This document shows, piece after piece, positions 1 through 6,810 of a DNA stretch of 20,925 bases. The number at the start of each line of letters is the position of its first letter. Position 1 is the stretch's first letter. Under the pieces are notes generated by a model. It did not search any database. It worked only from the letters and a program-made list of their open reading frames with translations, and was not told the DNA's origin. The DNA comes from an uncultured Gammaproteobacteria bacterium (GTDB taxonomy: Bacteria > Pseudomonadota > Gammaproteobacteria > SZUA-140), in the NCBI GenBank assembly GCA_945788675.1, contig CALZMY010000104.1, positions 1 through 20,925 of the forward strand, written 5' to 3'. Position numbers and translations under genes: made by a program.

Positions 1-146
1 AACTTGATGAATCTTATAGTGCTGAGATTGCCGCCCTAAAGGATTTGGACTTCCAGTACCTAAAGGTATTCCCGGTGGTCTCCGTCACGCTTCGCTCGTA
101 CCGCAAGGGTGAAATACCCTTGGGTGTACTTTCTACGGTCGCCTGA
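1..146 (+). CDS. 3' end of an unrecognised gene (partial, open at left edge)
   Basis: Reading the + strand in the frame starting at base 3 gives about 47 sense codons with no stop until TGA at 144-146. The peptide ends in ...SYRKGEIPLGVLSTVA. Its composition is protein-like, with alternating hydrophobic and charged residues (DLDFQYLKVFPVVSVTL), and the other frames I read through this stretch meet stops. The start lies outside the window, so neither length nor family can be judged, and I do not recognise the protein. It converges on the kelch-repeat lipoprotein gene, whose stop is 38 bp further on. Between the two lies a short sequence matching the end of the MITE at 9962-10145. A stop-free run of this length can occur by chance, so confidence is moderate. 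Confidence 0.45.
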   Translation, partial: LDESYSAEIAALKDLDFQYLKVFPVVSVTLRSYRKGEIPLGVLSTVA

Positions 147-154
147 CACATGAC

Positions 155-171
155 ATAATTAATCAGAGGTT
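155..171. repeat. MITE end remnant (AATTAATCAGAGGTT)
   Basis: AATTAATCAGAGGTT at about 157-171 is identical to the inner part of the terminal inverted repeat of the complete MITE at 9962-10145. After GGTTTCTC the sequence diverges from the MITE end, which reads GGTTCCTTAA. No partner repeat is visible within the window, so this is either a decayed solo end or a chance match of about 15 bases. Confidence 0.35.
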
Positions 172-184
172 TCTCAGAGAAAGA

Positions 185-1603
185 TTATGGCCTGTATCGC
201 CAAAGATCATTGTGGTGTCCAATTGTATCTTTACCACCAAGCATCCACAGGTTATCACTGCTATCAACCCAGCTGACTAAACCTGAACGAGCCCCAGGGA
301 CATTGCTGGCATCATGCTGATTAAGTGTGCCGTAACTCGCTGATTGGTTGGTGCCGCTACTGCCTGACATCCAGCTCCACTGAGTACCGTTCCAGCGCCA
401 CAGGTCATTCAGGCGCCCATTGTTGCCAGAACTGTCACGCCCCGAGCCACCAAATAGCCAGAAATCACCACTAGTATCCATCCAGCTGACAGATGCACTA
501 CGAGCGCCTGGTCTGTTTGCTGCATCCGCGACTCGCAGAGTGCCGTAGACCCCAGCCTGGTTAACAATGTTGCTACCCGACATCCAGGTCCAGTCGGTTC
601 CGTCCCAGCGCCACAGGTCATTAAGGTTACCAGCGGCCCCGACGCTGTCGCGCCCAAAGCCACCCAACAGCCAGAAATCACCACTGGTACCTATCCAGCC
701 AACAGATAAGTTACGAGCGCCCGGTACATTGGCGTTATCAGCCGTTCCCTGTGTGCCATAGATACCGGATAGATTTTGTACATTACCGCCTGAGATCCAG
801 GTCCATTGGCTGCTGTCCCAGCGCCATAGATCATTAAGATTGCCTAAGGCTCCTCCACTATCATAACCCCAGCCACCAAACAGCCAGAAATCACCACTGG
901 CATCTATCCAGCTGATCGCGCCAGTACGCGCCCCGGGCTGATTAGAAATGTTGGCCGCTCCCTGCGTGCCATAAACACCGGGTATATTTCGTACATTACT
1001 GCCTGAGACCCAGGTCCAGTCGCTGCCATCCCAACGCCACAAGTCGTTAAGGTCTCCATAATTCCCGGTGCTATCATATCCTTCGCCACCAAACAGCCAG
1101 AAATGGCCACTGCTATCGATCCAGGTGATAGCGTCCAGACGCGCACCGGGGATATTGGTAGCGTGAGGAGTATTCAGCGCACCGTAGGTGCCGGGTTGAT
1201 TGACAGTGTTGCTGCCCGAAATCCAGGTCCAGTCGGTTCCGTCCCAGCGCCACAGGTCATTAAGATTCCCTAAAGCCCCACCGCTGTCATAACCCTGACC
1301 GCCAAACAACCAGAAATGGCCACTGGTATCCTGCCAGCTGGTAGAAGCGAAACGAGCCCCCGGTTGATTACTACTATTGGCAGTACCCAACGTACCGTAG
1401 TTACCCGCTTGATTGAGCGTATTAGCACCCGATACCCACGCCCAGGTATTAGTGTTAGTGTTAGTTTTAATCTCTTCACCAAGTGAAGGGGTGCCACCGC
1501 CACTGCTACCTCCACAGGCAATGAGGCCGCTGACCAGTAGCGCCACCAGCAGCAATCGAGTCAAGCAGTGCCAGTACGAATGGGGTTTAGAGAGATAAGG
1601 CAT
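185..1603 (-). CDS. Kelch-like repeat lipoprotein (six 71-residue repeats)
   Basis: A 472-residue secreted lipoprotein. The N-terminus (about residues 15-30) is a lipoprotein signal peptide ending in the lipobox LIAC, with Cys30 as the lipidated residue, followed by a Gly/Ser-rich linker. The rest is six tandem repeats starting at W54, W125, W196, W267, W338 and W409. The period is exactly 71 residues and the last unit is shortened. Each unit has the pattern W-x-W-x-SG-N, NQPG-YGT, PGAR, SW-D-SG-FW-L-GG and LNDLWRWDG. The FWLFGG and LNDLW elements are those of kelch/galactose-oxidase type beta-propeller strands, so a six-bladed propeller at the outer surface is likely. Substrate or partner is unknown. 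The gene is monocistronic and divergent from the DUF4382 lipoprotein gene. The ATG start is chosen because it directly precedes the signal peptide. Confidence 0.85.
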   Translation of the reverse strand: MPYLSKPHSYWHCLTRLLLVALLVSGLIACGGSSGGGTPSLGEEIKTNTNTNTWAWVSGANTLNQAGNYGTLGTANSSNQPGARFASTSWQDTSGHFWLFGGQGYDSGGALGNLNDLWRWDGTDWTWISGSNTVNQPGTYGALNTPHATNIPGARLDAITWIDSSGHFWLFGGEGYDSTGNYGDLNDLWRWDGSDWTWVSGSNVRNIPGVYGTQGAANISNQPGARTGAISWIDASGDFWLFGGWGYDSGGALGNLNDLWRWDSSQWTWISGGNVQNLSGIYGTQGTADNANVPGARNLSVGWIGTSGDFWLLGGFGRDSVGAAGNLNDLWRWDGTDWTWMSGSNIVNQAGVYGTLRVADAANRPGARSASVSWMDTSGDFWLFGGSGRDSSGNNGRLNDLWRWNGTQWSWMSGSSGTNQSASYGTLNQHDASNVPGARSGLVSWVDSSDNLWMLGGKDTIGHHNDLWRYRP

Positions 1604-1912
1604 CGTGCTTCCTGATCGTTTTACATATTATTTGAGTAAGGGTTCGGTTTAATGGTGCAACAACCTACAGGTTAATGATTTTATCGGACAAAGGGAGGTA
1701 ACTCTTAATCAACAGCGGCGCGCACAGGCACGTACATATTTTTACAGTTCAAAGTCCCCCGCTTTTTTTGATTTTAGTCTGGACTTAGCGATTTATTTTA
1801 TGAATCATAGTGTTGCTAAGATTCGAGCCGAAATTTCAGCTACAAGCTTCAACATCAATGCGGTCCCTATGATATATTTCGCACATAGTAACGCTTCGCA
1901 TGAGGACCTAAC
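1604..1912. other. Divergent intergenic region between two lipoprotein genes
   Basis: These 309 bp separate the start codons of the kelch-like (-) and DUF4382 (+) lipoprotein genes and must carry both promoters. A possible -10 for the rightward gene is TATGAT at 1868-1873, but no convincing -35 lies 17 bp upstream. TTGATT at 1768-1773, with an AT-rich stretch 17 bp later, is an alternative. The ribosome binding site of the rightward gene is GAGGA, about 6 bases before its ATG. I see no repeat, RNA gene or small ORF that I can support here. Confidence 0.4.
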
Positions 1913-3340
1913 ATGAGTTTTTATAAAATATTTACTTTTCTTGTGTCGTTAGGGTTGGCGGCACTGCTAGTCGGTTGTGGTAGTGGTAGCTCAGAGGAGT
2001 CACCGTCTTCTCCTTCCAGTGCGGCCGGTGGCGGGGTCGGCTCTGTTGCGGTGTTAATGACAGATGCACCGATTGATGATTTTGATCAATTTTGGCTAAC
2101 GGTCACAGAAATCTCGTTATTGAGTGACGATGGCAAGGTCTCTATCTTTTCTGGCAACGAGCGACTTGATCTACTTGATCTGAATAGCCATGCCGATCTG
2201 TTTGCATTGGCTGACAATATTCCAGCGGGCCACTACAACAAGATTCGCATGCGTGTCTCTGACCCGTTGCTGGAACGGTTGGATGCTGATGGTAATGTTG
2301 TCGAGAGCGTCGTGCCGTTGATGTCAGGCAGCGGCAAGCTCGACCTGAAGCCGAGCAGTGATCTGATTGTAGTGCCCGGTGAAACTCTCGCCTTGCAGAT
2401 TGACCTGGATGCCAACAAATCGATTCATCTGATTCAACAGGGCAATGGCGCTTATCGCTTTCGTCCGGTGGTCTTTATTGATGTCTTAACAGATAAAATC
2501 ATCGGCAAGCTGGTGCGTGTCGCCGGTATTATCGCCGATATCAACGGGGATGATTTTAAGCTTTGCCGTACTGGCATGATAGTTAAGTCTCATGAAGATG
2601 CTCATGATTCCGGCTCTGAAGATGAGTACGAACACGAGAATGATCATCAGCGTTGCATCCATGTGACAGGAAATTCAGAGACGGCCTATTTTGATGACAA
2701 CGGTGATGCCCTCGATCTGGTGACGCTGCTTGAAGGTGCACCGGTAACTGTACTGGGATATTTTCGTTCTCTTGATAGCCACAATATGGGGCTCGATGCA
2801 CAGGTGGTTGAACTGGGGGCGGCAGGTACTTTTCAGCAGTATGCTGGCATGGTGGATGAGCTGGACCTGGCTAACAACGCCTTTACCCTGCGTGGCAGTA
2901 GCGACAACCTGTTGACGGTAGCATTTGATGATGTAAGTAAATTCTTCGCCATGAATGGTGAACCGCTTACGGTCAGTGACCTGCAATTGGAAAGCAAAGT
3001 GAAGGTTGACGGTGTGCTACATGCCACAGATAGCTTGATCAAGGCAGCCGCCATTTTTATTGCTATTGAACTACCCTCTGCTGAACAACTCACTGGTACT
3101 ATTTCATTGCGACATGATGATATGTCAGGATTTGATATGAGTGATGCAGAACTGGGGGATGTGTGTGTGCGACTGAATTCTGACAGCAATATTTATCAGC
3201 TGACGCTAGTTGGTGACAGCTTCACCAGTGAGGCAATAGGCTTTGCGGAGCTGCAACTGTTGCAACATGTCGAGGTTTACGGCGCGTTTAATCAGTCGGG
3301 TTGTTTTATGGCCGACAATATTCTGGCCGAAGCGCCTTGA
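1913..3340 (+). CDS. DUF4382 domain-containing lipoprotein
   Basis: A 475-residue protein with a lipoprotein signal peptide (residues 1-22, lipobox LVGC, Cys22) and a Ser/Gly/Pro-rich tether. The segment from about residue 43 (GSVAVLMTDAPIDDFDQFWL, then TEISLLSDDG) to about 190 is the hallmark of DUF4382, an extracytoplasmic domain of unknown biochemical role. The remainder (about 200-475) has beta-rich segments such as VAGIIADINGDDFKL and AGMVDELDLANNAFTL that resemble DUF5666-type modules, suggesting repeated small beta-barrels. An acidic, His-rich loop at residues 226-248 contains many H/E/D residues and could bind metal, which is inference. GAGGA before the ATG supports the start. The gene converges on the YajD-type gene with about 100 bp between stops and no clear terminator hairpin. 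Confidence 0.8.
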   Translation: MSFYKIFTFLVSLGLAALLVGCGSGSSEESPSSPSSAAGGGVGSVAVLMTDAPIDDFDQFWLTVTEISLLSDDGKVSIFSGNERLDLLDLNSHADLFALADNIPAGHYNKIRMRVSDPLLERLDADGNVVESVVPLMSGSGKLDLKPSSDLIVVPGETLALQIDLDANKSIHLIQQGNGAYRFRPVVFIDVLTDKIIGKLVRVAGIIADINGDDFKLCRTGMIVKSHEDAHDSGSEDEYEHENDHQRCIHVTGNSETAYFDDNGDALDLVTLLEGAPVTVLGYFRSLDSHNMGLDAQVVELGAAGTFQQYAGMVDELDLANNAFTLRGSSDNLLTVAFDDVSKFFAMNGEPLTVSDLQLESKVKVDGVLHATDSLIKAAAIFIAIELPSAEQLTGTISLRHDDMSGFDMSDAELGDVCVRLNSDSNIYQLTLVGDSFTSEAIGFAELQLLQHVEVYGAFNQSGCFMADNILAEAP

Positions 3341-3437
3341 TACATATCCCAGCGCCAGTATCATCCATCACCGGAATTGTAATTGTGCCTCACTCAGACA
3401 ACTGCGAGTACCTGTTCCGCCAGTACTACCATAACAG

Positions 3438-3797
3438 CTATTTTAATCTGGATTTAAGATCCGCAAACGGACTGAATGTAGCCGCGTCGCCCTTGCTGCC
3501 ACCTGTCCCGGTATTACCTTGATGCGCCTCTAGCTGGCGCTGGTGTTCGTTATCATGGCAGTAGATACACAATAGCTCCCAGTTACTGCCATCAAGAGGA
3601 TTATTATCGTGGTTATGATCGCGATGATGTACCGTCAGCTCTTGCAGATTGGTGCGATCAAACTCTCGGCAACAACGGCCACAGATATGTGGGTAGAGCT
3701 TCAACGCCCGCTCACGATAACCCTTGTCACTTTGATCACGGGCGCGGCGTGATTCGGCCACCACCTGGTTTAACTTGTCTTCATCCAGTTTTGCCAT
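3438..3797 (-). CDS. yajD: YajD-type HNH nuclease family protein
   Basis: The chosen start (ATG at 3795-3797) gives a 119-residue protein beginning MAKLDEDKL, preceded by AGGAC on the coding strand. An in-frame upstream ATG at 3854 would add 19 residues that do not fit the family. The core contains CGRCCREF, then LTVHHRDHNHDNNP, DGSNWELLC and YCHDNEH: two CxxC-type zinc knuckles around an HH...N...H HNH core, very close to Escherichia coli YajD. The C-terminal FADLK segment is also shared. The family is predicted to be a metal-dependent endonuclease, but the biological substrate is not established. The gene stands alone between convergent and divergent neighbours. Confidence 0.85.
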   Translation of the reverse strand: MAKLDEDKLNQVVAESRRARDQSDKGYRERALKLYPHICGRCCREFDRTNLQELTVHHRDHNHDNNPLDGSNWELLCIYCHDNEHQRQLEAHQGNTGTGGSKGDAATFSPFADLKSRLK

Positions 3798-3922
3798 GCT
3801 GTGTGTCCTGCTATTGATGATTAAAAAATGCTGATGGCTTAATATTATCGCCATGTCACTCGATTCTCAATGGCCGTATGCGCTACTCTCGATTAGCGCG
3901 TTTGCGGTACACTCTGGTGACG

Positions 3923-5113
3923 ATGCAAACGGAAATGACCACTAAGCGAATCGTACTACTTCAACTGGGATTCCGCCCATTCTTTCTGTTTGCCTCGCTG
4001 TTTACCATCATCGCCATGTCACTGTGGCTATCGATTACCGCCTTCAACCACCATCCAGTGGCGATCATCGAACTAGCCCCGCTTACCTGGCACGCCCACG
4101 AAATGATCTACGGTTATGCAATCGCAGTAATGGCCGGTTTTCTACTCACCGCCGTGCGTAACTGGACCGGCGTGCAAACCCTGCATGGTTTGCCGCTGAT
4201 GCTGCTGGTATTACTGTGGTCTGGAGCGAGATTGATGCCCTTTGTCAATCACCCGCTTGCCTTACCGATGATGGCGATGCTGGATCTCATCTTTAACCTC
4301 GCGCTGTGCCTTGCCGTATTGCACCCCATCCTCAAAAGTAGACATCACAAATCCCTTGGCCTGTGGTTTCAACTCGCTGCGTTAATGGCTTGCAATCTAT
4401 TGTTCTATCTGGGATTGGCTGGCCTGGCGGGTAATGGTACGCATCTCGGACTCTACAGCGGTCTTTATCTCATTATCTCATTCATCCTGCTGCTTGGGCG
4501 CCGCGTCATCCCGATGTTTATTAGAAATGGCGTGGGCTATCCGGTTACGCTTACCAACCGCCGCTGGATCGATATCAGTTGTGTGGTCTTATTATTGATC
4601 TTTATTGTGACGGAGGTGTTTCTGTCGCTATCCGCCATCGCCGCCCTCTGTGCAGCTTTGTTGTTTTTGTTGCATGCGATACGCATGGCAGGCTGGCACA
4701 CCCCTGGGATCTGGAAAAAACCGTTACTGTGGATACTCTATCTCGCCTATGGCTGGATCACCATCGGCATGGCCATCACCGCCACGGCTTATCTCTTTGA
4801 CTTCAATCCCAAACTCGCACTACACGCTTTTGCTTATGGCGGTATTGGCTTGATGACGATTGGCATGATGGCGCGTGTCACGCTGGGCCATACTGGGCGT
4901 GACGTCGCCGAACATCCCGCCATTCTGGGATGGGTGTTTGCCGCCATCTTCATCGGCAGTGTGTCTCGGGTCGTCTTGCCGGTATTGGTGCCACAGTGGC
5001 ATGCAGCATGGATCACCAGCTCACAACTATTATGGATAATCGCCTTTACGCTGTTTATGATTGTTTACGCACCGATGTTAGTCCGGCCGCGAATCGATGG
5101 AAAGGCTGGATGA
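3923..5113 (+). CDS. nnrS: NnrS family membrane protein
   Basis: A polytopic inner-membrane protein of 396 residues from the ATG at 3923. An in-frame ATG at 3878 gives 411 residues but lacks a ribosome binding site; GGTGA lies just before 3923. NnrS signatures are visible: LGFRPFFLFA near the N-terminus, LTWHAHEMIYGYAIAVMAGF with conserved histidines, and the AVRNWTG segment after it. Further on are GRRVIPMFIRNG and GMMARVTLGHTGR. Around ten to twelve hydrophobic helices are apparent. Known NnrS proteins are haem- and copper-containing and help cells tolerate nitric oxide and nitrosative stress. No denitrification gene lies in the window, so the role here is protective by family inference. 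The next gene, fpr, is 118 bp downstream and separated by a MITE remnant. Confidence 0.85.
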   Translation: MQTEMTTKRIVLLQLGFRPFFLFASLFTIIAMSLWLSITAFNHHPVAIIELAPLTWHAHEMIYGYAIAVMAGFLLTAVRNWTGVQTLHGLPLMLLVLLWSGARLMPFVNHPLALPMMAMLDLIFNLALCLAVLHPILKSRHHKSLGLWFQLAALMACNLLFYLGLAGLAGNGTHLGLYSGLYLIISFILLLGRRVIPMFIRNGVGYPVTLTNRRWIDISCVVLLLIFIVTEVFLSLSAIAALCAALLFLLHAIRMAGWHTPGIWKKPLLWILYLAYGWITIGMAITATAYLFDFNPKLALHAFAYGGIGLMTIGMMARVTLGHTGRDVAEHPAILGWVFAAIFIGSVSRVVLPVLVPQWHAAWITSSQLLWIIAFTLFMIVYAPMLVRPRIDGKAG

Positions 5114-5140
5114 CGTTGAAACGTAATTGAAAAGCAGGGG

Positions 5141-5199
5141 CACTTTGAATATTTTAGCTCTCATATCTCTCTGCCCAGAATTAATCAGAGGTCCCTTAA
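5141..5199 (+). repeat. Truncated MITE copy (right half) upstream of fpr
   Basis: This stretch matches the right end of the complete MITE (about 10087-10146) almost base for base: a TTTGAATATTTT block, a CTCTCAT-rich block and CCCAGAATTAATCAGAGG, then GTCCCTTAA in place of GTTCCTTAA. The left half and left inverted repeat are missing, since the homology stops near 5140, about 27 bp after the nnrS stop codon. The copy sits directly upstream of fpr. TATAGA at 5203-5208, just beyond its end, could act as a -10 with the AT-rich MITE end supplying a weak -35 (TTAATC, 5181-5186). Confidence 0.75.
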
Positions 5200-5231
5200 A
5201 TTTATAGACTCAACATGAGATAATCAACACC

Positions 5232-5975
5232 ATGGCACAATGGACTAAAGCGCAGGTGGTTGCTAAACATTACTGGACAGAGCGACTGGTATCGCTACAG
5301 TTTGAAGCGGATATTGCACCATTTAAGGCCGGTCAGTTCCTGCGCTGCGGACTCGATATCGATGGTGATCGAGTGGGACGCGCCTATTCACTGGTCAATG
5401 CCCCCGGCGAGCACCCTTTTGAAATCTATTTCAATATAGTTGCCGGCGGCCAGCTCTCACCACGCCTCGCCACGCTTGAGGTCGGTGATGCTTTCTGGAC
5501 TCATGAAACCAGCAACGGCTTTCTGGTACTCGATGAAGTACCCAATGTCCCCGACCTGTGGTTACTTTCCACCGGTACCGCGATAGGCCCTTTTATCTCA
5601 ATGCTGAAAACAGCAGAGATCTGGCAACGCTTCGAACATGTGGTACTGGTGCATGCAGTACGCACCGCAGAAGAGCTGAGTTACAGTGAATTTATCAACA
5701 ATATGCTAAAGGTGCATACGGAAAAATTTCACTTTGTCCCCTTTATCAGTCGTGAGCAAGTAGTCAACTCGATTCATGGACGCATCCCGGCTGCAATTAC
5801 CAATTTGCAACTAGAAAAGAGGGTCGGCCTGGCACTGAATGCTGACCGTTCTCATGTGATGCTATGTGGTAATTCCGGCATGATTGAGACAACCAGAAAC
5901 GCGCTCGCCGAGCGCGATATGATACGGCATCGACGTTCCGTGCCAGGACATGTTTCAACAGAGAAATATTTTTAG
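5232..5975 (+). CDS. fpr: Ferredoxin--NADP(+) reductase
   Basis: A 247-residue soluble FAD flavoprotein that exchanges electrons between NADPH and ferredoxin or flavodoxin. It aligns from end to end with E. coli Fpr in length and motif order: AGQFLRCGLDIDG, the FAD-binding RAYS (residues 50-53), GQLSPRL (73-79), FLVLDEVP, the nucleotide-binding GTAIGP (115-120), LVHAVR, HVMLCGN (208-214) and a C-terminal aromatic in TEKYF. Fpr commonly supplies reductant for Fe-S cluster repair, oxidative-stress defence and radical enzymes. The ATG at 5232 gives the family N-terminus MAQWTKAQVV, but only a weak GAG lies upstream. A truncated MITE occupies the upstream region. The stop is 14 bp from the stop of the convergent GST gene. 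Confidence 0.93.
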   Translation: MAQWTKAQVVAKHYWTERLVSLQFEADIAPFKAGQFLRCGLDIDGDRVGRAYSLVNAPGEHPFEIYFNIVAGGQLSPRLATLEVGDAFWTHETSNGFLVLDEVPNVPDLWLLSTGTAIGPFISMLKTAEIWQRFEHVVLVHAVRTAEELSYSEFINNMLKVHTEKFHFVPFISREQVVNSIHGRIPAAITNLQLEKRVGLALNADRSHVMLCGNSGMIETTRNALAERDMIRHRRSVPGHVSTEKYF

Positions 5976-5989
5976 CTACTGCACGCAAG

Positions 5990-6631
5990 TTAGAACATTA
6001 TTACCGGATCGCCTTCCTGCCATTGCTTATACTTATCCATCACGCTAGTAAATAACGGTTGGCGCAGTAATTCCATCAACCAGGCTTGAAGATGTGGATA
6101 TGGACGTTGTTCAAACCACTCTTTGTCGACATTGGCAAATTGCCGTATAAACGGCATGATTGCCATATCTGCAAAAGTAGGTCGCTCACATAAGAGGTAA
6201 GGAGAAATCGCAAGCTTCGCTTCTAGCTCACTCAGAAAGGACTCTCCCTGTGCACGATAAACTTCCATCGGTTGATTCGGAAAGCGATCAGCATATTTAT
6301 AATGATCAAGATGCGACTTAAATTCACCATCGTTATACGCAATAAGTCGCTGGCACTCGGCTGCCAGGTCAGCATCAGTCACTAACCACTCTTGTGGGTC
6401 ATTTTGCTTCAATGCAAACACCATAATAGCGACACTTTCATCAATCACATGCTGATGATTGACTACCAGTACCGGCACCGTTGCCTTAGCAGAACAAGCG
6501 CGCAGTGCCGCAGGTTTGTCTGCCAACACAACTTCCCGTAAAGTAACCTGGATCCCGCTCACTCTCAAAGCAAGGCGAGCGCGTATTGCGTATGGACAAC
6601 GGCGAAAAGAATAAAGGAGTGGATACCTCAT
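5990..6631 (-). CDS. Glutathione S-transferase family protein
   Basis: A 213-residue cytosolic protein with a thioredoxin-fold N-terminal domain: YSFRRCPYAIRARLAL (CPYA at residues 12-15), then the cis-proline motif TVPVLV, and DES, the glutathione gamma-glutamyl contact. An all-helical C-terminal domain follows, with the GST-typical PTFADMAIMPFIRQF segment. The CPYA motif keeps a possible nucleophilic Cys12, as in omega/beta-class and glutaredoxin-2-like GSTs that do thiol transfer or dehalogenation rather than classical conjugation; the substrate cannot be read from sequence. The ATG start fits the family N-terminus, though no strong ribosome binding site is visible. The gene faces fpr tail to tail. 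Confidence 0.85.
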   Translation of the reverse strand: MRYPLLYSFRRCPYAIRARLALRVSGIQVTLREVVLADKPAALRACSAKATVPVLVVNHQHVIDESVAIMVFALKQNDPQEWLVTDADLAAECQRLIAYNDGEFKSHLDHYKYADRFPNQPMEVYRAQGESFLSELEAKLAISPYLLCERPTFADMAIMPFIRQFANVDKEWFEQRPYPHLQAWLMELLRQPLFTSVMDKYKQWQEGDPVIMF

Positions 6632-6810
6632 GCCGGTTTTCTAATTTTCAATACGGGCTCATTTCTTTGATTATTCCTAAGGGTTGTTTCCTTATCTTGA
6701 AATGGAGATGATATCACGGTGAGATTAGCATTTGAAAAATGGCCATCTGATCTTGACGGAAGGGGACCATTAATATAAACATAGTTCTATCAGATTTCTG
6801 GAAAATATGA

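Noticed and set aside
409..1521. Several ORFs of 80-91 codons on the minus strand inside the kelch-repeat gene (409-684, 904-1146, 1270-1521)
   Set aside because: They are out-of-frame shadows of the 213-bp repeats; they recur at similar places in the repeats and show no domain or ribosome binding site.
3798..3854. 19-residue N-terminal extension of the YajD-type protein
   Set aside because: The downstream ATG at 3797 has AGGAC before it and gives the normal family length.
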